Shown here in pieces: positions 1 to 11,285 of a stretch of DNA of 64,000 nt. The DNA comes from Endothia cerciana (lineage: Eukaryota > Ascomycota > Sordariomycetes > Diaporthales > Cryphonectriaceae). The notes under the pieces were generated by a model. It was not told the DNA's origin. It did not search any database and saw only the letters and a program-made list of their open reading frames with translations. The stretch is taken from assembly GCA_026119935.1 (NCBI GenBank), contig JALRMH010000007.1:248001-312000 (forward strand). The letters run 5' to 3'. Made by a program: the position numbers and the translations under genes. Position 1 is the stretch's first letter; every line of letters starts with the position of its first letter.

Positions 1-2158
1 CGGCGAAGAGCGGTCAGCTGTTCTTGGTCGATCTGGCGGGTAGTGAGAAAGTTGGCAAGACAGGTGCCAGCGGTCAGACCCTGGAAGAGGCCAAGAAGAT
101 CAACAAGAGCTTGAGTGCGCTCGGGATGGTCATCAACTCCCTGACAGACGGCAAATCCTCACACGTCCCCTACCGAGACTCCAAGCTTACGCGCATTCTG
201 CAAGAATCCCTGGGTGGCAACAGCCGGACGACTCTGATCATCAACTGCTCGCCAAGTAGCTACAACGATGCCGAAACTCTCAGCACCTTGCGGTTCGGCA
301 TGCGCGCCAAGTCGATCAAGAACAAGGCAAAGGTCAACGCCGAGTTGAGCCCGGCAGAGCTGAAGATGCTTCTTGGCAAGGCAAAGAATCAAATCACGAC
401 CTTCGAAAATTATATCGTGAACCTGGAAGGCGAGGTACAACAGTGGCGATCAGGGGAATCTGTTCCAAAGGACAAATGGGTGCCTTCGCTATCCGCAGAT
501 GGCGCTCAGCAAAAATCCCTGCCTGCGAGGCCAGCTACGCCCTCAAGACTCATATCGGACAGTCGTGCCGAGACACCTGCCATCTCGGAACGCGCGGGCA
601 CACCGTCGATCCCTATGGATAAAGACGAGCGAGAAGAGTTCCTCCGGCGGGAAAACGAACTCCAAGATCAGCTCTCTGAGAGAGAGTCGCAAGCCGTAGC
701 TGCGGAGAAGGCACTGCGCGAGACCAAGGAGGAGCTGGCTATTATCAAGGAGCATGACGGCAAACTCGGAAAGGAAAACGAGAAATTGAACAGTGATGTC
801 AATGAGGTCAGGATGCAACTGGAGCGGCTCACTTTCGAGGGCAAGGAGGCTCAGATTACCATGGACGCCCTCAAGGAGGCCAACTCCGAGCTCACGACCG
901 AACTCGACGAGGTGAAGCAGCAACTCTTGGACGTCAAGATGAGTGCCAAAGAGAACGGCACAGCTCTGGACGAGAAGGAGAGGAAGAAGGCGGAGAAGAT
1001 GGCTCAGATGATGGCTGGCTTCGACCTCGGCAGCGACGTCTTCAGCGACAACGAACGGTCGATTGGCGAGGCTATCCAGCAGCTCGACCAGCTGCACGAG
1101 ATCAGCTCTGGCGGCGATGTCATCCCTGCTGATGACCTCAAGTCGATCCGGGAGAAGCTTGTTGCTACCCAGGGCATCGTACGACAGGCGGAGCTTTCGA
1201 TGTACAGCTCGACATCCAACAATTTCGACGCTAAGCGCAGAGCAGAACTGGAGGCCCGTCTCGCTAGCTTGCAGCAAGAATATGAGGATCTTCTGGCCCG
1301 TAACCTCGGCGAGACTGATGCCGAGGAGATCAAGTCACGCCTTGAACAGGCCTATGCTTCTAAGCAAGGCACCCAGATGGAGCTCGTCGACGAGCTCAAG
1401 AGCGACATCGCGCAGAAGGCTACCGAGAACGAGCGGATGAAGGTCCTGATTGAGGACCTCCAACGACAGGTCAAGGCCGGCACGGCGGCGCCGATGGCTA
1501 ACGGCAAGACTGTCGCGCAGCAGATGGCCGAGTTTGACGTCATGAAGAAGTCGCTCATGCGCGACCTGCAGAACCGGTGCGAGCGCGTCGTCGAGCTGGA
1601 GATCTCCCTGGACGAGACGCGCGAGCAATACAACAACGTGCTGCGCTCTTCCAACAACCGCGCCCAGCAGAAGAAGATGGCGTTCTTGGAGCGCAACCTC
1701 GAGCAGCTCACGCAGGTGCAGAGGCAGCTCGTGGAGCAGAACTCCAGCCTCAAGAAGGAGGTCGCCATCGCGGAGAGGAAGCTCATCGCGAGAAACGAGC
1801 GGATCCAGAGCCTCGAGAGCCTTCTCCAGGACAGCCAGGAGAAGATGGCCCAGGCGAACCACAAGTAAGTCATCACTATTCTCTATTCAGGGCACACGGA
1901 TGCAATGCTAATGAGTGATACATCAGGTTCGAGGTCCAGCTCGCTGCCGTCAAGGAGCGTCTGGAAGCCGCCAAGGCTGGAAGCACCCGCGGGCTAAACT
2001 CCCCCACCGCCACCGGAGGCTTCAGCTTCGCCAACGCCGGCAGCAGAATTGCCAAGCCTCTTCGAGGCGGTGGTGACGCGCCCTCGTCCAACCCGACCAT
2101 CCAGAACCTCCAGGAGAACGCTAATAAGCGGACAAGCTGGTTCTTCCAGAAGGGCTAG
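1..2158 (+). CDS. Kinesin-1 heavy chain, 3' part (5' end outside window)
   Basis: Plus-end-directed microtubule motor that carries vesicles and organelles in hyphae. The visible part starts inside the motor domain: switch II DLAGSE (bases 30-47), the INKSLSALG helix, and VPYRDSKLTRILQESLGG, which are diagnostic for kinesin. A neck and a long coiled coil rich in E, K, L and Q follow (about bases 330-1860), then a short basic, Gly/Ser-rich tail. The reading frame is open to base 1. Exons are <1..1864 and 1927..2158; the 62-nt intron has GTAAGT and CAG and splits the Lys codon of a HK-F junction. The stop is TAG at 2156-2158. About 697 residues are visible, consistent with fungal conventional kinesin (Nkin/KinA type) lacking its first 230 or so residues. 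No light-chain binding region is expected in fungi. Confidence 0.95.
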
Positions 2159-3212
2159 GTGGATCCCGGCGGTCAAGAAGGAGCGGTTCTGAAGCGGAGA
2201 CGTATCAACACCTCCAAGGAGTAAGCTGCAGCGGACCTAGGATACCGGTATCCCCGTCTCCCTCGCGCAGCCTGGCTGATTCATGCATCCTGTCAAGTCG
2301 CAAGGAGTGATATGAAGCAACTACTATACCCCAGACTCGGAATATTTCATCCCCTTTGTCCAGTGCTTATAAGACCAGAAGAGGCTGAGGATTACGCCAG
2401 CCCATAGATGGAGACAAGAGCTCGGAGTTCTACGTCCTGATTGGGATTCGGGGTGGCCTGTTTGGATTTCCACGGAAGATGAGACCTGCACTTGGGAGCA
2501 CCGTTCGAGGACGGCTGAACCACCTTTGGACAACGTCGCTGGCAACAGAGAGGGAGAGGGAGAGGGAGAAAGCGAGAGGAGCGCTCGATGGGGACGGTCC
2601 TGGAAGAGACAGGGCACCAGGGAGGGCCATGACTGATCTGGTTTCCGCATCGCAGGGTAAGCATGAAAGCCGACTCGTTCATCTCTTTACCATGATGTAT
2701 TACACGAGTATATGTATGGTCGTGGTAGTCACGGATGCGAAATGCCAGGCTATGATAGATCTCTTCATTTTGATGCTATATCTCTCCAGAGTGACCGTTT
2801 CCGGCGTCCTGCTTTGTAGATGATGATGATGATGATGATGATATGTCCATCCTGCCGTTTCGACGCGAGGAGGTGAAGAAGACCTGGTGGCAAGCACGGG
2901 GAAGCACTGTAGTACAGACATCCGAACCGCTCGTCATGTCCCATGCCATATGCAACCCATACGTCCTAAACCCGACAGAACATGCCCGCTTAGTTTCCAA
3001 AAAAAAAAACAAAAAAACAGCCAGAACTATATTCGAGGGAGTGTTCCAGGGCATTGCGAGTCCTTCACCCCCCCCCCCCCCTCCCCCCCGCGGGGGACCT
3101 CCACATCCTCCCTGGTTCCATGTCACATGAGAAACGAGCCGGCACGAAAGCCATCCACGCACGGCCTCGCCTCACAAACGAGCGCCCGAACAGCCCACAC
3201 CACCCGCACTGC
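2159..3212. other. Intergenic: 3' flank between convergent genes, low-complexity tracts
   Basis: No convincing gene. It holds a GA-rich run (about 2548-2577), a (GAT)n microsatellite (2820-2842), an A-rich tract (2999-3017) and a C-rich tract (3068-3090). Short open frames here, including a long GC-driven plus-strand frame continuing to 4172, are composition artefacts. Confidence 0.6.
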
Positions 3213-4373
3213 CTAGTTCCCATCGGCAGGCTGGGCCGTCCTCAGCATCAGCACGGCCTCGGGGACCACGATCACCATGACGGCCGCATACACGGCCCAG
3301 GCGACCAACATGATCTTGCCCAGCAGCCTGTACAGCCTGATCCAGCTGGCCCGCTCGAACGTCGTCCAGGCCGTGACGAAGTCGACGTAGCCCTTGCCCG
3401 TGACGACGGCGGGCTCCACGACGCCGCCGAAGGACCGGTCGAAGGGCACGATGGTGTCCTCGTCGGGGGGCAGCAGGCTGGCCTGGACGCGGCAGAGGAC
3501 GACCTGGGCGGGGATGACGAGCAGGACGGCGCAGGCGATGGTGGCCAGCAGGACGAGGAAGCTCTGCCAGACGGCGTGGGGGCTGTAGTTGGGCACGGCG
3601 GTGGGGTTGCGCGGGTCCCAGCGGACGAGGCCGAAGGCGCCCGAGAGCAGGCGCGGCAGCAGGCGCGTCACCTGGACGGCGGCCCAATAGGCGGTGACGG
3701 GGAGCCAGGTGGCGCGGAAGGTCTTGGCGAAGGGCGGGAGGCGGCGCCAGAAGCGCTCCGGGGAGGGGGCCGAGATGATGATGTGGGTCCAGGCGGCCGA
3801 GAGCTGGACGGTGGCCAGGGCGGCGAAGAGCACGCCGATGAAGGCCGGGAGGACGAAGCTGAAGACGGAGCCGCAGAACAGGGCGGCGAGGTTGAGGGCG
3901 ACGGCGCAGCCCAGGCCGCGGAAGTTGGACGTCCAGCCGGCGGTCGAGCAGAGGAGGCGGTTGATGCGCCGGAGGGAGGTGGTGGTGAGGGCGGGCGCCT
4001 CGTCAGCGGGCGTGCCGTCGGCATTGGTGGCAGGCTCGTCGGCGCCGAGGCTCAGGGAGGAATAACTGGGCGGCTGAGGGTCTTCGATGATAGCAAGGGT
4101 CGGATAGACATGGCTAAGTGTGTAACCGATCTTTGCGGGCGGGTGCGGTCAGTATGCGGTGGTCTCTGCTAGCACCGGTGAGGCGGCGGTACGGGAAGGA
4201 AGACTCACGTAGAGGAAGACGGGCGCGAAGACGAGGAAGTTGGCGAAGAAGACCAGGACGGCCCATCCGGGGAGCTGGGCCATGTCGTCATTGCGGCTGC
4301 CATCGCCGGCGCCCAGCTCCGTGGCCCTCCCGACGAGGGCGCCACCGAACGTGGCTAGGTGCTCGTAGGGCAT
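3213..4373 (-). CDS. Polytopic membrane protein of unknown function
   Basis: Two exons: 4209..4373 and 3213..4130, joined in phase 0 across a 78-nt intron (GTGAGT...AAAG), giving 360 residues. The start is the only in-frame ATG (4371-4373). The sequence shows about seven hydrophobic segments: one near residues 33-55 (PGWAVLVFFANFLVFAP), several in the middle (around LNLAALFCGSVFSFVLP and the following helix), a pair near residues 255-275, and a last one near 335-355. A Pro/Ser/Asp-rich loop lies near residues 65-90. Conserved relatives occur across Pezizomycotina and are often labelled ubiquitin carrier protein, which nothing in this sequence supports. There is no signal peptide and no catalytic motif. 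The downstream kinesin gene converges on it. Confidence 0.8.
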
Positions 4374-5219
4374 CTCGATGGTGTCTCAGGGGCCCAGAAA
4401 CGCGTCTCCTGGCTCGGGGATGGGGCAGGCGTCGATGTGTTCTTTTGATAGGGTCTGACAGGGATTTGATGGCGGCTGAGACGAGGGTAGGAGAGAGAGG
4501 AAGGAGAGGGAGCCCCAGGGTGTCTGTCTGTATGGGGGAGGCCCAGCAGTTTTATGAACTTGAGGGATCCGAGCTGGCCGAACGCGTTGGGAGGCAGGCG
4601 AGTTGAGTTGACAGTTAATGCAGTGTGCGGTGGGTGTGTGGCGCTGGGCTGACTGGGCTGCCCGCCCGCTCGCCCGCCCCCGAGCCAACTGCGGTTAGCA
4701 GTTGGCAGGCTGCCGCCGCCCACAGCGTGCCAGGCAGCCAGCAGCCAAGAGTCCCCACTGCGCCTCGTTCTCCACGCTGCATAAAAAAGAGCCGAGCGTT
4801 CCAGGGGCGGATTGGGGCATGGCTACTCACTGTCACCTAACTGTACCGCACCGTCGGGGGCCAATCGGACAACTACCTGCGAGAGCCCCCTGACATAAAC
4901 CAGGATCTGTATGTAACCGTGGCCCGTACACGAACTACTGTCCTCATATATATATATATATATATACGTGTCTGTCTCCCATCACCACAGGAGGACTGAA
5001 AACCCAACCATCATGAAGAGGCTCTATTCCTCCCGGGTACAGTCCAGGGCCAGGGCGACCGCTCGCTCCCTTATGAGCTCTGGCCAGGGGACGGGACAAG
5101 ATGACGCTGGTCGGATTCAGCCATCCCGAGCTGGGCTCATTTGTGACCAAGGATGCTATGGATCTCATCAGCAAACACCACCGCGCCTAGTGGCAGCTGA
5201 CGCCAGCCAGGCTCGATTG

Positions 5220-5254
<35 letters not shown>

Positions 5255-5377
5255 AATGTAAAGCCCTTGACGACTTTACTTCAGTCGCATGGTCAATGAG
5301 GAGGGCATTCCACACATGCATCTCGGCCTATTGAAAAAGAAATACATAAGACAAAAATAAACACAAAACCAGCGACC
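4374..5377. promoter_or_regulatory. Divergent intergenic region with (TA)n tracts
   Basis: Shared upstream region of the membrane-protein gene (leftward) and the dehydrogenase (rightward). Two TA microsatellites occur at about 4946-4966 and 5224-5250. The second runs into a TATAAAT-like element near 5250, about 125 nt before the dehydrogenase ATG, and may serve as its TATA region. No gene seen. Confidence 0.45.
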
Positions 5378-6365
5378 ATGACGACGCCGACCAAGTTCGC
5401 CCTCATCACCGGCTGCAGCGAGGGTGGCATCGGCCACGCCCTCGCCCTGGAGTTCCAGCGCCGCGGCGACGTCCACGTCTTCGCCACGGCGCGGTCCCCC
5501 TCCCGGATCGCCTCGCTCCGCGACCTCCCCAACGTCACCCTACTAGCCCTCGACGTCACCAGCCAGCCCTCCATCGACGCCGCCGCCGCCGCCGTCGCCG
5601 CGCGGACGGGCGGCGCCCTCGACTACCTGGTCAACAACGCCGGGGTCCAGTACGTGATGCCCGTGCTGGACCTCGACGTCGCGCTGGCGAGGCGCATGTA
5701 CGACGTCAACTTCTGGGGCGTCTTCGCCGTGGCCAAGGCCTTCGCGCCGCTCGTGATCGCCGCCGGGGGCACCATCGCGAACCTGTCGTCCATCGGCACC
5801 CTCCTATCCCTACCATATCTCGGTTGGTCCACCCCTACCCCCTCTACCCCCACAAGTTCGTATGTCGGGATGGGCTCCTTCTCAGACGGTTGGCTTGGCA
5901 GTGACCTACGCGAGCTCCAAGGCCGCCTGCGAGGTCTTCAGCGAGGGCCTCCGCCGTGAGCTCGCTCCCCTCGGCGTCAGGGTCGCTACCGTCATCGTAG
6001 GCGGTGTCAAGACGAACATCCACAGCAACCAGCCCGAGTTGCCGCTTCCTGAGGACTCCCTCTACAGGCCCGTCTCGAGGCAGATCGCGGACCGGGCCAG
6101 CGGCCGGGACAGCGAGGGGTATCTAGGCCCGCCCGAGGACTTTGCGAGGGGCCTCGTGGGCCATCTTGTCAGCGGTGCGAGCGGCAAGGTGTACCATGGC
6201 AGGATGTCGTCCCTGGCCGTCATCGCGAGGTACTTCCCGTCATGGCTCCTGGTAAGTCGGGGCCCACCCAGCCTCTCCGATATCATGAGGGGTGACTGAA
6301 TAAGTGGACAGGATCGCCTCGCGCTTATGGGGTCGGGGCTGAATACCCTCCGGACGGACAGGTGA
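5378..6365 (+). CDS. Short-chain dehydrogenase/reductase (Ayr1-like, classical SDR)
   Basis: NAD(P)H-dependent oxidoreductase of the classical SDR family. Exons are 5378..5822, 5902..6251 and 6312..6365; introns are GTTGGT...CAG (79 nt) and GTAAGT...ACAG (60 nt), giving 282 residues. The Rossmann glycine motif TGCSEGGIG is at residues 11-19, NNAG at 86-89, the catalytic Ser at 137/138 and the YASSK catalytic Tyr-Lys at 151-155, created across the first splice junction. Overall similarity in layout is to 1-acyl-dihydroxyacetone-phosphate reductase Ayr1 and related lipid-body reductases, but the substrate cannot be read from sequence. The third exon replaces a short read-through end at 6299 and restores a usual SDR C-terminus. 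Third codon positions are strongly GC-rich. Confidence 0.9.
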
Positions 6366-7711
6366 ATCGCACCAAGCGCCGGAAGGATCATAACAGTCTG
6401 TCAGGCACGTCCGGGGTTGGAACCAGTCACCTGCGAATCATACAAGCCTCTGGGGACGATCGCGCCGCGCATGTCCTGGCAGAATCCTGACGGCAGGAAC
6501 ACGGGATGCCTTGCCTGGAGCCTTGTTCCACTTAGCTCTGATCGTGAGGGGAGGGGGGTTGGTTGAGGTTGCTGGGATCCTCGCATATGTAGCTTGACAG
6601 GTGGACCTCTCACCATGCCGAGATAGAGAGAACAACGAAGGGGCCATTATGGAGGCGGGCGGGATTTCGCTGTTCTCACCACAGCAAGCACGATGGGCAA
6701 ATGCAATACCCCGAATTGAAAGGCAGTGAAGTGATGTCGAACTATCCGTTCATCTCAGCCTGCATTCAAAACCCCCAGCCGAATTTCCAGGCGCGCTTTG
6801 TCTACACACAAGACATGAATGCTACAGTATATGTAATCCCTCTCACGTCTTGTGCGCTCTTCATTAGAATGCATTCAAACCATGCTGCGTGCCGCCGCAA
6901 AAGCTGCTGTGTTCCTCAGTAAAGGCCTGGGACGAGGCCGAACCCAGAAGTCCCCTCACGATAGGCAGCCCCCGCGCCATTCTGAAATGTCAGCCATCCC
7001 TCCTCCATATACCAGAAACGGATAATTCCAGCCCCAGACCCGATCTCAAGCCTGCTTTCTATGCCAGTCGGGCCCTCCGCCAGGGTAAATTTGGGAATGT
7101 CTAAAATTAATCAAGTTGCACATCCATCCATCCGTCCATCATCCATCGATCTGAGTCCATAGAGGTTCGTAGAAGAAGCAGTTCATCCCTTGTGTGGAAG
7201 GCACAAACAAATGCTCCCAGAATCGTAGTAAGGTATCAAGTCGTCCCGCCCCAAACCAGACCGGCTTTGATGCAATCGCAACTGCGCGTCGGAAGGGACA
7301 AAAGAAGCGGAGGTATTAGTTTGACTCCCAGAAACACCGGCCCACCTGCAGGGTCTCATTATAAAAATCCTTTCCTCCCAAGATGAAGCAAAGTCGACAC
7401 CGGAAGGGGTCTCGATAGGCAGCAGCAAGCCGGCCCACTGCCAATTGTCGTAAATAAAATATATATGCTGCCGAACGCCGTTCCTTGCGCAATGAGCTAT
7501 GATGAAAAGTACGTTTCAGAATGCCGCCATGTGAGAGGAACACCGGAATCGATGAAATCGGAGACGTGCAAAGAATCGAAATGGAGGGCTTAGCCAAGGG
7601 TAAAGACCCCGGGACGCCGGACGGAGGCTGGTTCCTTCAGGGCGCTATGCAAGAAATGTGGATGATCGTGCTAGTGACACAAAACCGGTGCGATGGTGGT
7701 CAAACGCCCCC
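6366..7711. other. Intergenic region between convergent genes
   Basis: About 1.35 kb between the 3' ends of the dehydrogenase and bst1. Only short unsupported open frames. A small tandem CCATC repeat lies at about 7123-7147. No RNA gene or mobile-element signature recognised. Confidence 0.5.
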
Positions 7712-10700
7712 CTAAGGTGTTTTGCCAACCTTTCTCGCCTCGAGATTGCCCTCGAACAGAGTGCTCCACCCGGTCCAAGACCACGAGTCTGTGGTCGAGT
7801 GCACCACGACAAGCCAACTCGCCAGTATGTTTAAGAGCTGGTGGATCAAGTACCCGTAGCTCACGCCATAGATGGCTGCATACACCGCGACGCCAAAGAG
7901 CAAGACGCTGGTCACATGTCGTAACCGATTTCTCAGCCTCGGGACCATCTTCCCCGCCGTGAATGTCTCCACAAGCACAATGAATGGCATAATGGACATG
8001 ACGTTGTGGTGGGATGAGAACGGCGTGAACCAATGGACCGTCAAGTTGCGTACCCACACAATGAGTATCGGAACATTGATAGGGAGAACCCAGAGCATCA
8101 GGACGAACATGGCGTGGGCATAGTTGTAGAAGCTGCGGTTGGCGTTCGAGGGCAGCTCCGATGCGATACGATGGGCTCGCACCGTCGTGATGAGTTGGAC
8201 CAAGCATGCGACCACATAAGCGAATTGGTATGGTATGAAGGTGGTGACCAACAACAGAAGGATGGCTGTTGTGACAAGCCGCCGTCGTGGTGAAGAAGGC
8301 ATGAAACCATAGGGCATAGCTCGCCGCCGGTCGTCATGCCGGACCCACGCAGGACGGGAACTCAACCAGCCGTATAATGTGCTGAAAATCGCAGTGAGGG
8401 TCAGAACCAGATAGTTCATAACCCAACATACTCCGACACAGCAGATCCCAAGCAGGGGCACCATGAACCAGAAAAATGGGTCCTGCGTGCCGGCGAGGAT
8501 ATCATTTTGGCGGAAATCAATGCCCGTCCAGCCTGCATTGCCCAAGGGCCAGAAGCTCGCCACGCCCCGAGACCCAGGGGTGCCCACAGACAGCGAGAGA
8601 AGTGTCAGAGAGGCAAGAATCAGGGGAACGGACCGCCCCAGACACTGCTCCAGACTCTCGTTGAAAGAGACGAATATGCCTTGGCTGTCGTACACCCGAA
8701 ACTGCTTTCGCACGACCAGTGCCACAACGAGCAGAGGAAACGCAGCAAATGCAGTCCGGTAGCGCATGTAAAGCTTGCCCATGCTGCCCAGAACATCAAC
8801 AGTTAGGCGAACGTTGATGCTCGAACCGCACGTCGGATCGCTCCAAAACTGGAAGCTAAGACCTTCCTCAGTGGATTTGGCCTTCAACGGCGGAGGGATG
8901 TACGGCGCAACTCCATGAAGGCTGACGCTAGCATGCTTGGCATTCACGAAATATTTGGATTCGTAGGGTTCCTCGAGATATTGTCGAAGCAGAGGAGCAA
9001 AGAGCTCCTTCTGGTTCCCGCAACCCTGCTCACTGATGTCGAGATGGTAGGAGAGCAAGCTGGACTGCATCGTCGGAATCGTGATCTCCGTCACCATGGG
9101 TCGATGAGCGGGTAGACGGAAATCCATGCCGAACGCGAGCAGTCTTCGCAAGCTTATGTGGCGTGTTCTCTGAGAACCTGCTACGTCGCTGAATTCCGCG
9201 ACGACAAAGCCCGGTGATGAAAGTCCCTTATCGACAACAGCAACGAATTGTTGTTCAGCAATATCCTCCAGGTCAAATTGAAGGTATGAAAATGGCGGGA
9301 CCAGTTTCGAGCCAGAGGTCAAGAAAGGCTGATGTGTGTATCGAGTAGATGCCGGCAACTGTATCAGGTCTGGCGCTGCATTCTTGCATGTCAGACGAGT
9401 TGAAGTCTTGCTCTCTCCTGACGATAGGTCGAGCTTCCAGGGAAGCATAGTGCCGGCTTGGCCCGGTTGCAAAGTATGCACGCTGCAGAGCAAGACCTCA
9501 AGCTTTCCTGATTCTCCAGCACGGTCCAACTCCTCATCAGTCAGAAGCGTGAAGCGCTTCGGGGACGAGCCCGAGGGCGGTATCGGCACCAGATGCGCCT
9601 GCGGTCTGCCTTGTTTGCCCAAGCCGCGCAGGATCAGGCGATCGCCTTGGGCTAGGATTTCATGCGAGTCGTCTTCCAGAGTAATAAGGGTATTTGGCTC
9701 TTGGGACAAGACGGACTTCTCCGCGATGTCCTCCATTCCGGTGAGAAAGTACTTCTTGAATACACTCATCCGTTGAGCCCGAGGTTTCGTTTGTGAGGGT
9801 CGATGAGCATCCACGACATCGTATAGTGCACGAATCACAACTTTTCGGTGTTGATCGCACCAGAGAATGGCCTGGTGGTCCATACTTGTCCAGACGGTCG
9901 GTATGGTCGAGGTGAAGACTGTGAAGCCATGTGTGTCGGGCACAATGGATTCCAGACTTGCATAATCGGAGGGCACAACAGTATCCAAACTCCCACCAGC
10001 AATGGAAATAAGGGTAACATGCCACAAAGGATTGTTGTTCGCCCACTGCTGGGAATACGCCTTTCTCCAGTAGTCGTTTATATCCTCGTAGACCCTGACA
10101 ATCTCGCTATCAAAAGAGACGGGAGGTCTAGCATGGGGAGCGGACATGGTGATTATGGTATTAATGGAATGCGCCTGATAGTTGGGCATGATGAGCATTG
10201 TTCGAGCCACGATGCCACCCATGGAATGGCCCACAACCATGACTGAGGTTGGGTCCGGCAGGTCGGAATCGCGACTTGTCATGCGAGGGTCGAGATAGAG
10301 GGAGAGTATGTATCGTATCGCCTCGTTGAGGTACTCGGCCTGGTCGATTAGCGTCTGGCCATGGAAGGCCGTGAAGTCCTCGTTGAAATCCACCGTAAAG
10401 AAATCAAGATTGCGCACGCCGCTCCTGAGGGCGGCGGGATTATTCTGAAGTGTGTCGTGAAAATAATTGGCTGACTCGGCCGCGAGGGGTCGGACTTGTT
10501 TGTAGCTTCCGGCATTTCCAGGTATGAACAACACAGGTGTGCCTCGCAGCTAGAATGACGGTCAGCATGAGGGTGCCGGTTTGCGCGACGCAAAGTGGGC
10601 CGCCGAGCCAACGCACCTTGACCTCTTCATCCACCTCCAGTTCCCTGTACAAGTAGAGGGAGTACTTGCTGCCGAACCTGGTATGCTCCGTGTCAAAGTC

Positions 10701-11285
10701 GCTCAGCTTGACGTAGGATGGTCGCATGTAGGACATGATACAGCCTTTCGCGTCGAGACATCGCGTGGCGCTCGAGTTGAGGATCGTCGCGAGGAAGCCA
10801 AGGCCGACGAGGGATACCAGGAGGGTAAGCAGGCCAATGGCCCAGGGGCTCCGAGATCGTGGGCGGCGCAGGACGCCCTTGGAGTCAGGGACCTTGTCCA
10901 CGTCGTCCGAGTCTTCCTCGGTCTTGGATGCCATGACTGGGGCGGCAGGTGGTGGATCGACGGACAGAGCAAGGGGCGCCTTTTCTACCGACCCATTCTG
11001 CGCGCTCGTGGGCTTCCAGGAGGAGAAGTTGCCGGAGCGCCGGCTTCTCGTAGACTGTGACCTGTGGTCGAAACTGGTCCGCCTGCTGTCGGAGGTTCTG
11101 GAGGAGTGGTGGCTGTGGGCGGACCTCCCAAGTGTCTGGGCAGAGGTTGCCTGGGCCGTGGGGGTGGCATCCGGATCGAGGGTAAGGGATGTCGTCGAGA
11201 GTGAGAGGTTGACGGACGCGGCACTGACAGGCAGAGGATTGTTGAAATCGTCACCGTCGTCCGAGCCGGAGGACCGCCTCTGCAT
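7712..11285 (-). CDS. bst1: GPI inositol-deacylase Bst1/PGAP1
   Basis: ER membrane serine lipase that removes the acyl chain from inositol of GPI anchors, a step needed for efficient ER exit and quality control of GPI proteins. Exons are 10617..11285 and 7712..10549; the 67-nt intron has GTGCGT and CTAG, phase 0, giving 1168 residues. The first ATG is at 11285. An N-terminal Ser/Arg-rich cytosolic region precedes a transmembrane anchor (about residues 146-168). The PGAP1 lipase domain follows, with FIPGNAG at about residue 232 and the nucleophile motif GHSMGG near residue 332. The C-terminal third is a set of hydrophobic helices, as in Bst1. Length agrees with filamentous-fungal Bst1. It is divergent from pms1. 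Confidence 0.95.

Noticed and set aside
3054..4172. 372-codon plus-strand open frame over the membrane-protein gene
   Set aside because: Extreme Gly/Asp/Glu/Ala composition from GC-rich complement; the minus strand codes a spliced multi-helix protein with conserved layout.
3213..4373. Ubiquitin-conjugating function for the membrane protein
   Set aside because: This label circulates for relatives, but no E2 fold or catalytic Cys motif is visible; the protein is a multi-helix membrane protein.
7693..10246. Several plus-strand frames within bst1
   Set aside because: Shadows of the 946-codon bst1 exon on the other strand.
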